DNA of 64,000 bases from contig JABACO010000002.1 of assembly GCA_013339895.1 (NCBI GenBank), forward strand, positions 3,686,084 through 3,750,083. The letters run 5' to 3'. This DNA comes from Ephydatia muelleri (taxonomy: Eukaryota > Porifera > Demospongiae > Spongillida > Spongillidae). Every line of letters begins with the position of its first letter. Position 1 is the first letter of the stretch. The position numbers were made by a program, and so were the translations under genes. The notes under the pieces were generated by a model, which saw only the letters and a program-made list of their open reading frames with translations, had not been told where the DNA came from and did no database searches. Shown in pieces: positions 44,071 through 62,065 of this stretch.

Positions 44071-45439
44071 GTCCTTCTAAGAAGATGTTGCTTCACTCTA
44101 GTGAAGGAGATAGTCCTGCACCTCTCAGATATTCTCTTGGTGCAGGGTCACTTTGGCTGTGCAACCATCTGAAATAAGCTAGGGTTACACTGTAAGACAC
44201 AATGCTAATGACGTGGGCTCACCTTTCCTTGTCTGGGATCTTCTTATTTATCTTCTGTGGACTATCTTTTGACAAGTATCTCCATTGCTGGATGCTGAAG
44301 TCAGATGTATATCGTTCTCCTAAGGGTGGAATATCTATTCCTAGGCTGATGTTGTGCACGTTCGTTGGCTCCAGATGGCAAATCTCTCATTTAGCTGTGT
44401 GCTAGCCTGACACATATTCTGTGTGATATAGAGCCATGGGTATTACACATCAACTTAGATACAGTGCCACTACAAACATTAGTTACCTTAAAACTGGATT
44501 TGCATCTTTCTTGCTATACTGAATTGAATCATGAAGTCGACAAATCAACACATCAATTACCAATCAATTTATATAAATGTCCTAGCATTATTTGTTATGC
44601 TGCACCTAACTCTCTTGTCTACTCCTACTGATATGCCCAAAGCCAGCACACCACTAGTCCAACATGAGCAATTAATGCTGCTTCATCTGGTTTCAAAATA
44701 AAGGGTCATGGTATTTGTAAGCATACTACCAACTGATGCACTTTTGTAATAGAGAGATGCTTCCCTTTGTAAAAGGGAAAAGTTCACCTCAAAATGAGAA
44801 CTGAGTCCAAGGCTGTCAGCTATAGGATGATGTTTCAATGAATGCCTACAGTGCATGTATTGAATTATGGTAGGAAGATCAACAAGCACGTGTCTATACG
44901 TTGTATTCCAATGAAGCAATGTATCGTGTTATCTATTGGCTGTATTGTTCAGATAGCGCAGTCCACATGGAATGTGAACTCGTTTCGTTAAAACGCTAGG
45001 TTATATATTCATTGCTTACCGTAAGGTACTGGCGCGTAACCATCTTGAATAAGGACGCTCCAGTCTCTGCGGTTCATAGTACAAAAGAGAAGCGCTTGCT
45101 GAGACGATGCGCCTTATACAGACATTGTTCGCTGAAAAGCGTGCCATGTGCGGATTTGCAGCTTGCCGCATTAAATGTCGTACTGTATCGGATAAAACCG
45201 TACACCACTCAGCTTTGCGTGCAAAACTACTGCATTGCAATGATGACAATGATGATATGGAACAAAGTACATAAAGCAATTGACAGTTCCTTTCACCTTT
45301 CTTTTGACGACTTGAGTCCACGTTTATTAAAGAAGTAATCATTCAATTAATTGTTCGCTATTTGCGTTTATTGTGCTAATGGCTCAGCCGAGTAACATTA
45401 CTATAGCCAGATAGTTGGAATGCAGGGTCCAGTCTGATG

Positions 45440-45680
45440 ATGATGCCTGCCCTGATGGTGCCTGTCCTGATGGTGCCTGTCCTGATGGTGCCTGTCCTGA
45501 TGGTGCCTGCCCTGTTGGTGCCTGCCATGTTGGTGCCTGTCCTGATGGTGCCTGTCCTGATGGTAGGTGCCTGTCCTGATGGTGCCTGTCCTGATGGTGC
45601 CTGCCCTGATGGTGCCTGTCATAATGGTGCCTGTCCTGATGGGGCCTGCCCTGATGGTGCCTGTCATGATGGCCTCTCTG
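45440..45680 (+). repeat. 15-bp minisatellite, about 16 units
   Basis: cctgatggtgcctgt units with single-base variants, and one with a 4-base insertion (taggtgcc). Open on both strands because the unit is divisible by three; PDGAC-type repeats are not taken as a gene. Confidence 0.9.
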
Positions 45681-45689
45681 ATGATGGGG

Positions 45690-47200
45690 CAAATATAAAC
45701 TGCCATCATGGTACAGGGTAATGGTAGCTATAGTCCAATGATCTAACAGTGATGAAATTCAAGTGACAGAGGTATAATCATTGCCTATGGTTGCTATAGG
45801 TACTAATATCTTTGTAATGGCAGCTATGAGCTACTTACATGGTGGCTATAAGGTCCTGGTATACTCCATTGCAGACTTAAGATGGCTGACAGTTTTAAGA
45901 TGGCTACGGATGCTCAGTAGTGCAGACTCATGATACATGCAGGTCCAGTCTGAAGATAGCGTTATGGTATGGTATGGACTGTAGTGGCTATGTCCATATA
46001 TATAGGGTTAATTCAACTTATGGCTAGGGTAGTGTAAAGATGGCTTGATGGTGAAGACATTGTGATCCATATACGATCCCCATCAAAAGGTGGCATGCTC
46101 CTCACTCGAAATGAGCGAAGATGTCTCATGATGGTTAAGGTTCAAACGTCATGATGATGACAGTCCAATGGTGGCTATACAAGGTTACTGAACCCATGTG
46201 ATGATGGCAAGACTTCATGAGAAGGGTCCAGTATGATGTCATCAATAGTAGTAGGGTGGTGTGCCAAGGGCTGTTATTTGATGTCTAAAATTGGAGAATG
46301 CTGAGTGAAGTATGAAGAAGAGTACTCTAGATGTATAAGGTAAGTAAATTAAGGAAGCCTAATTACACGTACTCACGTACAAACACACCTCCCCCACCAT
46401 ACACACACACACACTCACACATACACACACACACACAAGCACGCATGGCATAGATGGCTCTACTTGACTTGTACCCGCCGTACGATATTAGCAGCTATTA
46501 GCAGCTGCTGAACCCTCTCAATAGTATTTTGTTACTGTTCTGTCCAAACGCACCTAAGGCGGGAGTTGATCAGTAATTGTTGTGCTGGTAGGGATGCGTT
46601 ACAATTAAATAGACAGCCAGAAAAATACAAAAAAACTCGAATCCATAACAACTGTGCATAGCTTTGAAGATACGTACAAAACAGCTGCGTTATACCTTTG
46701 CCAAAGGTCTTCGTCTTTTATTTGCGCGGCGGTTTCATTTGACAAAGTGCAAAACTCGACCATCCGTAAGTCACGTTCTACATACTTAAGCTTACATGTC
46801 ATCACGCGTAGCCAGGTAATGACCAGTTGCCCACTGTGGTACGTAGGGGGCCGGTGCGTTGCGCGAAAAAAGTTGGTCCGGGTTGTAATAATCTAAACAC
46901 AGGGTCTGGGCACAAGACAACGGTTGATGGTGTATGGTTTATCATTCTTATTGAATGACAAAGTCGTGCTAAGTCCGTCGTACATTGTTGAGTCACGCAA
47001 CATTCTTTTTTTTTTTCTGTTTCGCTGAATCATGCTAAGGAAGAACAAAAACAAATGATGTTAAGTGACGGATGTTGAACGAGTGCAGCATTGCTCGGAC
47101 TTCTCATGCTGCTCAACTGCAAAACCGCACTATGTCCGCCAGCATTTCCGGAGTTTGTTCAGTGTACCACAGCGCGATCTCCAGGGCCACCATATAACGC
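45690..47200. other. No gene seen
   Basis: Contains several gatggctat-type dispersed motifs (45,830-46,200) and a CA run at 46,400-46,440. No recognisable coding sequence. Confidence 0.45.
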
Positions 47201-47204
47201 AGCT

Positions 47205-47415
47205 AAGAAACACTCCAGTTCCCAGACCCATCGTCCAGTTACGTGCCACCTCAGGGGTGTACTTTGGTCGTGGCAAAAGAGCTTATTGATATGATGGCGC
47301 GCAACACATTGTGTTCAACACTCCAGTTCCCAGACCCATCGTCCCAGTACGTGCCACCTCAGGGGTGTCCGTGGCAAAAGAGCCTATTGATATGATGACG
47401 CAACACATTGTGTTC
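47205..47415 (+). repeat. Two tandem copies of about 105 bp
   Basis: aacactccagttcccagacc at about 47,208 and 47,319, both followed by gtgccacctcaggggtgt and tattgatatgatg segments. The second copy has a short internal deletion. Confidence 0.8.
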
Positions 47416-47795
47416 TAAGAACCTCGGTGCACGAATCTCCGGATTCTTCATGGTTATTACATACTAGCTACGCCCCATTATAAAAGTTAAATTTGTATGA
47501 GAAAGTAACTGGATTGGGTGAGAGAAACCACACACCATCAACCGTTGTCTCGTTCCATCAACACTTGTAACACTTTTCTGATTTTACTTGTACACCAGCC
47601 TGACAAAATATAATGGAACCTATAGTCGCATCAGCCTTGTGTTAGTAGTGTCCTTGATAGCTGTTTGCTGAAATATGATTTGACTCAGTGCTTTCAGTAT
47701 AGTTACCTCAGCATATAATCAAATTGGAAAGTTGCAATTATTATTACTGCTTGTTGTGTAGCATGTATGGTTTTATAGATGGAAATGAAGAGTTG

Positions 47796-48466
47796 GGGCC
47801 ATGTGATCCTCCCTGAACACACCTTGTAATGTCATGTGATCCTCCCTGAACACACCTTGTAGGGTCATGTGATCCTCCCTGAACACACCTTGTAATGTCA
47901 TGTGATCCTCCCTGAACACACCTTGTAGGGTCATGTGATTCTCCCTGAACACACCTAGTAGGGTCATGTGATCCTCCCTGAACACACCTTTGTAGGGTCA
48001 TGTGATCCTCCCTGAACACACCTTTGTAGGGTCATGTGATCCTCCCTGAACACACCTTTGTCGGGTCATGTGATCCTCCCTGAACACGCCTTTGTAGGGT
48101 CATGTGATCCTCCCTGAACGCACCTTGTAGGGTCATGTGATCCTCCCTGAACACACCTTTGTAGGGTCAATGTGATCCTCCCTGAACACACCTTGTAGGG
48201 TCATGTGATTCTCCCTGAACACACCTAGTAGGGTCATGTGATCCTCCCTGAACACACCTTTGTAGGGTCATGTGATCCTCCCTGAACACACCTTTGTAGG
48301 GTCATGTGATCCTCCCTGAACACACCTTTGTCGGGTCATGTGATCCTCCCTGAACACGCCTTTGTAGGGTCATGTGATCCTCCCTGAACGCACCTTGTAG
48401 GGTCATGTGATCCTCCCTGAACACACCTTTGTAGGGTCAATGTGATCCTCCCTGAACACACCTTCG
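47796..48466 (+). repeat. 33-34-bp minisatellite with a 270-bp higher-order repeat
   Basis: About 20 units of catgtgatcctccctgaaca followed by cacctttgtagggt. The eight-unit block at 47,931-48,200, with its distinctive variants (gattctc, ctagtag, gtcgggt, cacgcc, gaacgc, gtcaatg), recurs in the same order at 48,201-48,466. No unique spacers separate the repeats. Confidence 0.95.
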
Positions 48467-48469
48467 GCA

Positions 48470-53333
<4,864 letters not shown>

Positions 53334-53562
53334 ATGCAGCAGTCCGACTTAATATGCTGTGTGTGCGGAGGTCGCGCCACCGGTATCCACTACGAGGCCG
53401 TGAGCTGCGAAGCGTGCAAGAGCTTCTTTCGGAGGAGCGTGGTGTTAGAGGCGGGCTATTCGTGCCGCCGACGCGGGGATTGTGTCATCAACCAGCAAAC
53501 GAGGATATCGTGCAAGCTCTGTCGACTGAACAAGTGCATCGGTGTGGGCATGAAGCGCGAAG
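53334..53562 (+). CDS. Nuclear hormone receptor, exon 1: DNA-binding domain
   Basis: The ATG at 53,334 opens directly before the zinc-finger domain, giving almost no A/B domain. First module: Cys8, Cys11, Cys25, Cys28, with P-box CEACKSFFRRSV. Second module: Cys44, Cys50, Cys60, Cys63, with D-box RRRGD and CKLCRLNKCIGVGMKRE. The spacing is canonical for ligand-regulated transcription factors that bind hexamer half-sites in the nucleus. The exon ends at 53,562 with donor ag/gtgagt in phase 1. Splicing to 59,758 creates GMKRE-AVQ, the usual end of the domain in HNF4/RXR-like receptors. The P-box Ser (EACKS rather than EGCKG) is unusual. The true start could lie further upstream if another exon exists. 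Confidence 0.93.
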
Positions 53563-56500
53563 GTGAGTCCGCTACCTAGACGCTTAGACAATGTTATGGA
53601 GAGCATTGGGGACACACGCTAGTGGTGGAAATTGAATATGCCATACCTATAGTCACGATACCAGCTGGTGATTTCTGAGCGTTGCAAAATGTATGCCGAT
53701 CAGATCGTCTCTGACTCATCCATTCCCGTATATAGTATTAAACTTTTTCCTTCATTAAAATAGTAATAATAAACAAAATCAAGAATAGATCGACGGTCAT
53801 AGCGAGCACTGTTGTTATCGACATACTGTTTTGTCAGTAGCACGTATAGGGTGCTCTCATGATGGTGCATTTGAATAACGCTTAACAGATTGAAGGTTAG
53901 ATTGATTTAGGTTGATCAAATGAGGTTATTTGTGCTGTAGCTTGTACGATTGTTAGAGAGGAATGGTTGTGAGGAAGTTTGTGAAAAGGGAGGAAGAAGT
54001 GGGATATACTACTGTGGGTTTCATAAAAAATCATTCCCTGATAAGATTACTCTTTGATAAGAGAGGTTCTGGTAGGAATGGAGAGCATATCATTGTAAAA
54101 GGGACAATTTTATAGTTGATGTGTGAGCAATTGTAAAGTTTTCTAGACCCAATCCGTAAGCAGTATATCTGGTTGTGTATCTACAATATCAATACTATCT
54201 GCCACTCTACCAGATGTTAGGAGCCATTCATTAGAGGTGCTTCCCCTGTCTCACTCTCAGGTCATCACCTCCCAAATTAAATGACTGAAGTACATAGTGG
54301 TCCCCTCTTTTGAACAATTTTTTTAAAATGAATGATAGTGGCCCGTGTTGCGATATGCACTTTTGCAGCAGTGTGGTCATGCCTGCAGTAAATCGGGTAA
54401 CTTGCTCCAGATGTCTCGTGTCCAGTAGGTTAGTTGGTAGCACTTTATAATATAAAAGTAATACGTTAGTCTTCCTCCCTAGTCAAGACATTATACATTC
54501 TCCTGCCATAGATTTAAGCCTTGATCGTTGCTAAATTTGCGACGGATGAACGAACGTTTGAAACCCTGCCATTCAAGATACACATTCCAGAGGCTAGGTC
54601 GTTCCCAGACTACTGGAATGCCATAGTCCTCTCCTCCTCCTCCTCCTCCTCCTCCTCCTCCTCCTCCTCCTCCTCCTCCTCCTCCTCCTCCTCCTCCTCC
54701 ATGGAATTTTATTATTCTGTGCCAATGCTGCTTAGGAACATGGATGGTAATGTGGCAAGCCAAACAACTGCTTGTAAGGATGTGGTTTAATGATTATAGC
54801 AACCACGACTACAAAGTTGTACAATTTTAACAATAAATGTTGTACCATTAACAATGTGTCATAAATAATAATGCATACGAGATGATGGCACACAGAAGCT
54901 ATGCATATCATGACGGTGAATGTTTGAGGCAAGGAAGAAGTTTGAGTACAGAGGAAAAAGGTGTAATATGCCGGGAATCCAACTATGGATCTTTCATTTT
55001 CATTATCTTTGTTATAGGTTTTATTCTTACATCTCTCATTCTACAAAACAGTCACCCATATAAGCTACCAGTATGAAAGATGATGAACGAACAATTGCAC
55101 TGAAAGAAAATTATTCACCAGCATAGTTTATTAGCCAGTTAAATGGGATATGGCTACTGCCTCAATAGAGTAATAGGTGTAATAGCAGAAACCTCTCACA
55201 TGTGTGAATCAGGACTCAGAATCAAAATGCACACATGCTTCAAGTTATATGCTTTTAATTTGTACTAAGTTGAGCTTTGCCTTTTCACTATTTTTATCTT
55301 CCCTTCACTCTCAGGTAGAAAAATGAAATCAAACGTAGCATACAATGCAACTTGTAGAATATACTATTACAGATGCAATATTTGTATCACTATGTAATTG
55401 AAATGCATGGGCATAGCATTTAGACGAAATAATTCTTAAAACTGATATGAGCTCAATTTGTAATGCATGGTATAGTCTTTGAAATGCCATTCATTTTGTG
55501 GAACTAAACTCTTGTTTTAAAATGGAAGCAAGTAGATTGGGTCATGTGGTATTTGAAACAAAAAGCAATCCTAATTTATGCATTCGGAAGGCAGATTGCA
55601 AATTTAACCACTGCACTTGCAATTTTATCATGTGTACTCAATTTCGTTCTCTTCCTTGAACCTGCGGACGTTCGTTTGCATGAGTATAGAGATGGAGAAA
55701 CAACAGGAACTTTTAGACAAATGGTTTGATGCCACAACGTAACAGTGTTACGACAAGTAATATAAAGATGTGAGCTGTTTTTAAACACTTCCTTTTTGCT
55801 CACCGCAGAACACAACTGTATATCAGCCTTAAAATGTTCACTGTATATTTTAATATTTTTTATACAACACGAATTGCACTTAAAAACAATAGACACATCA
55901 AAGTAGCGCCAATATGAACAGTAATGTCCACAGGAGACTTGGTGAAGCAAGAGACAATGATGACACCTTGGCCTCGGTAGTCTCCTCTGCTAACGGCAGC
56001 TGAGCTCGGAACACCTTTCATAAAAACTAACATTACTACAGATGTGGGATAGCACATCTGTGTTGCCCTATCCTCACGCCCTCTTTGCCATCGGTTGCAC
56101 CTATGGCTTCACAAATTCAGGGCTTGTACTGTCTGGGCAGGGCCTTAGGTATCTTTAGGACGATAAGTCTCATCAAATTGTGGGTAGTGGACATGCAAGC
56201 CACAATACTTCTCTTGCAAACACCCTGGTCAAGTATGCAGAATATTTGTGCAAAAAGAAAATAAGAGCATATATTCAAGCTTGTAAAGAATGCGTATTTG
56301 CTTCCAAATTCACTTTTACTTTCCACTTACTGTACACTGTAGCAGTAACAGAGGTGACAACCTGTGCATTTGGTTTCATGATCAAAACAATGATCCAGTA
56401 CTTAGTCCTGACAACATTAGTTTGAAAGACCACAGCAACATCACAACAGAGTGTTTCTGTTGCTAGGAATATAAAGCAACACTTCCAACAATGTAAGTGT

Positions 56501-59500
56501 GTACTGGGAACATCTTGTAACTCTGCATGCGTAGAAAACCATAACATAAAGCACAAGGTACATACACTTCACTGAAAGTTAGGGTCAAATGAAGTATCTC
56601 GAACATTCAAAGCTCTTTGGAATAGCTGTATTATTTTTTCTGCCCAACAACTAGCCTGGTGATGATTCCACTTCTCGAAGCTACTATAGCAGCTTGCTTG
56701 ACTTGGGGATCTTTCCAGTAACTGGCGTTTCGAGCGACTCCCCAGTGATAATAATAGCGAATCGTATAACATAACAAAGTGAACTCTAGATGTGCGTGTC
56801 TTGCATTTATATGTAACAGATGTGCGTTAAATCTAAATGCCATGAAACTGTTTTGCAATTGCAACTCTACGATGCTCCTTCAAAACTGTTTAGGTCCTTT
56901 CTGGCATTTTGTCTGCTCATAAGATCTTTTTTGATAGATACAACTTCTGAGAATCAAGCAATGGAGGATATCCAGGCTTTGTTGCTCTTATTTCAATGCA
57001 CTATTGTTGTAAAGACATTCTTCAGAAAGAACTATGACTTCACCATAAACACCTCTACAATGGAAAAATGAAGTCACTTGACCATGCAATGCTAAATTTA
57101 CATTGTAAACAGTGAATGTGGTTACCACATCCTGCCTATGGTTAAGGCAATTTAATTTGTCATTTGTATGTTAGTATCTGCCATTGAGTTGTTGGGTCAA
57201 ATGTATTATGTACTATGAATTTCCTGTCTTGATTTATGATCAAGGGTATTTATGTTTTTATGACTGCTTCAGCAAATTAACCTGTTGTTCACGTGTAATG
57301 AAGTTATGCTCTGAATGAGATTCACAGCAATGCAAGGACTTGTATATCTTAACTACCACTGTACTTGCTGATACTGGTAGGTCTGCATCAGGCCTGTTCA
57401 TTGTACTCTTCCTTTTTTTACGCAATTAACTGCTATATTCTAAATACTATCTTGAAGGGACAGTGTCTATGTTATCTTGTATCTTTGCAGAGAACAGTGG
57501 CACAGCCTTAAAAGTACATCTCATGAATGAATATTTAATATCATGATGTGGCTAATGGTGGCTCAAATTCAACTAACATAAGCAGCAGTACGTTGACCCA
57601 TTTGATAATTGTATGCTAATGAGCCAATGAACAAATTCAGCAGCAGTACTAAAACTGCACTGAGCCCATTGACTCATATTGATTGTATGCGCTTCTGGAA
57701 ATATGCTTGTAGAAATGTGCTTGTAGAAATGTTCAATCAATGCCAACCTGAAAGAACTATAAGATAATAAAGCTAATGAGCCAATGGTAATGAGCCAATG
57801 CTAATGAGCCAATGGTAATGAGTCAGTGGTAATGAGCCATGGTAATGAGCCAATGCCAATAATGGTCTCACACTATCACACATTATTCCAATGCAAACTA
57901 AGAACCGAATACTGAGGCTATGCAACCATGCAAAAGAGTGAGCTACTGATAGGACCCTTGATCAAACGAGCTGCTCAGTTTTGCTGAAAGGATCCCCAGG
58001 TTAAATGAGCAGTTCTTAAGGCCAGCAGCTTCTGGACAATCACATGGTGATTTTTGGTGCAGTAAGGCATGCAACTATTCCAAGAAACTTAAGTCATCAC
58101 AATACACCATTGTCTTTTTGACGTTTAGTCAGTGGTATTGAATATAGGTATTCTTAATTATCTTACTGTTTATTCGAATAAATGCAGGTACATACTTGTA
58201 TGCTCAAGTTAAAAATATAGAAATAGTTACCTGTCTAATGTGCTAAATTTCTCAAGTGTTAAACGGTGCTGATACAATTTTATAAAATTTTTCATTCATT
58301 AAAAGCAAGTAAACTTACATTTGCATATAAGACTAATAATACACAACAACACAGATTTTTTTAATAACAAAAGTGTAACAGAACAGATGTTCAATAATCA
58401 AAATGATAAATTGAAAATCAAACCAATATATGATGTTCCCCATAATTTCAATGGTTTTTAGATCAGATACCAAACTAGGGTTAAAATAATTGGTTTAATC
58501 AATGGGACCATTATATCAAGTTTGAAGTGGTCTATTAACTATTCTATGTAACCATATGCTTGAACTATTTTTTGGGGGGCAACTCAGGAATCCCTATAAC
58601 CTGTTTTGAGTTGTTACTACGCTTTGTGCATATACTATACGAAGGATCTCCTACTGACACAGCCCTCTATTTTACTTACATGTAGAAAATAGCAGGAAAT
58701 TCAATGTGTGCTGTGGTGGATGCTGAATGGTTATTCTATCAGTGGATTTATTCTATGCAAATCATAATCAACCAACAAACACATGTGATTCATTGTACAT
58801 GGATAGTGGCATATGGGCATATGTTAGTGCATGTAGAGTTACCTAAACATATGGTTCAGAGCCACTTGTGGGATACCTTTTCCTAGCCTGGCATAACCAA
58901 CCTTTGCCTGAACAGAGGATCTTGACAGTTGCTCCTTCGCATTTTTAAAAATGAGTTCCAATATATTATGCGCTATAGGATGCGGGACTTCATTCGTGAA
59001 GTAGATTCCTGTATATTATGAATGAAATTCATAATGATAAGTGCATTGTTATTAATGTAATTATTTATTTTTTGGGTTTGAAATTGACATAATAAAAAGT
59101 TGTTATTATTATCACATATATCAAATTGCATTCCTCCAGATGTCGTATAATGTCTACATTTTGTTACTAAAGCTAATGTGGAAACTCATCACAAATAGCC
59201 AACTTTCCAAACCCTCCCATTCAACGTGAGGGTGTGTCTATGTCAGACTAACCCATTCTAACTCAATGTATCAGCATGGGTCGATTTGATGCAACATTTC
59301 TGTCCCAAAAGGTCATGTTCATTCCACACTTTGCAATGTAAGGGGCTCTAAATGCATGGGTGTATTAAGACAAGACTTAATGATTGCACTGAATTCATAT
59401 TTAATTAACCCCATTTTGTAGGCTATGACTAATCCTGAGGCAAATATATAAGCAATGTAGGGTCTTACTCAATACATGTGCTTCATTCTGACCATAACAC

Positions 59501-59757
59501 AGTTAAAATATTGTCTCGCACATTGCCATGGTTTAGATGCTAAAACACAAATTGTGGGTTATAAAATAAAACAAGTAAATAAACTTTGGCAAAAGAGATA
59601 TAGAAAATAATCTTGTGAAAAGGATAGAAACAATCATTTATAACACAAATAGAATGGATACTGTTCAGTGTAGTTATTTTTATATAGTCCGGGTATAGTT
59701 CAAATACTTGTGCTGAAATTTTGCACACTGCATGATAATTCTTCCATTCCATTAAAG
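53563..59757 (+). other. Nuclear receptor intron 1 (6,195 bp)
   Basis: Donor ag/gtgagt, acceptor ccattaaag. It contains a (TCC)n run at 54,634-54,699, a 12-14-bp repeat (aatgagccaatggt) at about 57,768-57,862, and otherwise AT-rich sequence. No alternative exon or nested gene is recognisable. Far longer than the introns of the MULE, it could hold regulatory elements. Confidence 0.75.
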
Positions 59758-60843
59758 CTGTGCAGTTGGAAAATACCCTGAGCGCAAAACGACTTCGTGC
59801 TAACACACCTAAACCATTACTATCTTACAATGAAATAGTTATCAACGACTCCATGGTGCCCAACTGGTCATGGATATCTGATGGGACATCAGCTGAATAT
59901 GAAGGTGATTTCAGTTTTAACATAGCCTATGAAATGAAAGACTGTGAGCCATCAGCCACCACACCATTACAACCACTATCGCCACAAGAATCATCACCGC
60001 AACTTCCATTGTCAGCATCACAACCATCACCCCCATCACAATTTCATCTATCCCAGTTTGTGCCATTTCAAACATCAGCATGGCTACCGCAGTCACCAAC
60101 ATTGCCACAATTTGCAAGCTTACCCTACAATTCACCGACAACACCATGTACTGAGTCATCAAGTGAAGAAACACATGTCTCAATGGCAGAAATAGATATA
60201 TCTCCATTAAGTGATTGCCCTACAACACCAAGGAGAATGCACAGCAGTGAATCATGCTCTTCAAAAGCATGTACCTTGTGCAGAGCTATTGATGAGGTAC
60301 TGTTGGAAGAGGACAGAGAAAACGTAGCAGCAAGGATTGCCAGTCCAGAAATCCAGACTCATCCATGCTCATCAGAATTATCCCAAAGCTCTGATGGGTC
60401 TTCTGGAAGTAGCAAACTGAGTAGTGAGACCTGTGGGAATGTAGAAATATTACTACCTCACATACCAGTTACATCGCGGCACATTAGTAAGACATTTGGA
60501 GTACATGAAGAAATAGAAGAACTGAGCAAAGTTCTGAAATGTATTCTCAAGTGGGCAGTCAGTGTTTCTTCATTTCAAAGTCTATCGCCAAAATGTCAAG
60601 AAAAACTCCTTCAGTCGAGCTGGTGTGAAATATGCTTGCTGAAAATTGCTTTCATGCAGATTGCTCAGGATAGCACATTTGTCTTCAGTAATGGATGCTC
60701 CTATACTATGGAACAGATCGAAGATAAGAGATATTTCCAGATCCTGTATGATATAAAGTGCCATGTGTCTTCCTGGCTGAACTACATGAATGTTGATAGA
60801 ACTGAAAATGGTTACCTGATGACACTCCTCCTTCTGAACCCAG
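59758..60843 (+). CDS. Nuclear hormone receptor, exon 2: long hinge and start of ligand-binding domain
   Basis: Codons 77-438 of the predicted protein. It begins AVQLENTLSAKRLRANTPKP and continues with about 230 residues rich in Ser, Pro, Gln and Thr (for example LSPQESSPQLPLSASQPSPP), much longer than the typical hinge of tens of residues. From about residue 327 the ligand-binding domain is clear: EEIEELSKVLKCILKWAVSV, then SFQSLSPKCQEKLLQSSWCE, matching the family signature around helices 3-5 (with Cys-Gln in place of the usual Asp-Gln). It ends LMTLLLLNP with donor cag/gtattg in phase 1. Confidence 0.9.
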
Positions 60844-61420
60844 GTATTGTATTTGCAGTTGATGTAATTGTAATTAACACAAACAACAACACCAAAACAC
60901 ACACTCACATGCACACATATGAACAAAAGTAGTAGCATGCTATGATGTGAATGGTTACTAAGTACCAGGATAAATAATGCTACAAAGTGAGTATAATAAA
61001 CCTCCAGCAAACATGTGCCTCCATAGAACAAAGATTTGATGTGATTTTATTATCTGACTTGCAATTGGCAGCACATAGTTATGCATTTGTATGTAGTGCA
61101 TCTGAATGCATTTTCATGCACAAAGAAAAGTGTATCCAGTATCTGATAAGTTTTTAAAATCCAGTTTTTATCCGTATAGCTATGGACGCTAAATTATGCT
61201 CATTATTCATTTGTTCTGATGCAGAAAAACATAAATCCTTCCCGTCTTTGGTGACCAAAGAATAACAGCAAATCCTTTGTTTAATTTTACTCACAAAAGC
61301 AATTGAAAATGGTGTGTCGGAATGGTCAAATGTAGTTCAGTTGCTCAGCCATCAGCTGTTCTGAAATGCACTTGTGTGCAGATAGATTACAACTCTTAAT
61401 TGCAATCCCTTTACGTATAG

Positions 61421-61644
61421 ATGCCAAAGGACTGGACGAAGAAACTGTGAAAACACTCTTGGAGATGCAGAACAGAATTCTCGAGTCCCTTCAGTCCCAC
61501 ATCCAAAAGGAATGTTCTTTTGCATCTAGTAGGATGTTCCAGTTGCTGATGCGACTTGGTTCAATCAAGACTCTTAGTGTGGTGTTAAGACAACGAGTAG
61601 CAGAGAATCAATCTCAAGTTGTCGACAACATTATTGCAGTATAG
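61421..61644 (+). CDS. Nuclear hormone receptor, exon 3: end of ligand-binding domain
   Basis: Acceptor ttacgtatag. Phase 1 joining gives LLNP-DAKGLDEETVKTLLEM, the counterpart of the LFNPDxKGL motif before helix 8-9 in RXR/HNF4 receptors. RMFQLLMRLGSIKTLSVVL matches helix 10-11, the dimerisation helix. The stop is at 61,642-61,644 after QSQVVDNIIAV. No hydrophobic-hydrophobic-x-Glu-hydrophobic-hydrophobic AF-2 motif follows. The total is 513 codons including the stop over three exons; the LBD is about 186 residues, slightly short. A further 3' exon encoding AF-2 cannot be excluded, but the stop lies in the open frame. Confidence 0.9.
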
Positions 61645-62065
61645 TGGTTTAGTTGGAGTCACATCCATATTTCATGTAGTTTTCATTCCCTAATGCTCAG
61701 CTCTCACATTACACATGCTCCCGCTCAAAACGCGCCAGATATAATGCCTGTGCATGCACACTGAAGACAGAGATAATTATCTCTGCTGAAGACATTACCA
61801 CTTATTCACGAGCGCGATCACTGGGTTCAGTTGGTGTACATGAATTTATGATCGAACTTTGCATTAGCTGGTCGATCGAAACCTATAATTATGTAGTTAA
61901 GCCACAGGTATTAATTGCGTTGACCGCGGGGTCGCAAAGCGCGCGGCCCGTTTTTTACCTTGGTGGGAGGATCTGCCTCTTGTCCCCAACACAGCTGCTG
62001 CTGTGAGGGACCTCCGGTAGCATCAAATGTGTGGAAGTGATGAAAGCACGTTTCCTTTCAGAGTA
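61645..62065. other. 3' flank of the nuclear receptor
   Basis: No clear AATAAA signal close to the stop. A GC-richer patch with gcgcgcggccc lies near 61,940. No gene recognised. Confidence 0.4.

Noticed and set aside
45012-45338. 108-codon frames on both strands
   Set aside because: Both strands are open at similar length, with no recognisable domain or splice context; chance in GC-balanced sequence.
47796-48466. CRISPR-like regular 34-bp spacing
   Set aside because: The repeats are contiguous with no unique spacers, and this is an animal genome; it is a minisatellite.
54521-54790. 89-codon frame with a poly-Ser run inside the receptor intron
   Set aside because: The Ser run is a (TCC)n microsatellite, the flanks match nothing, and the exon 1-exon 2 junction is complete without it.
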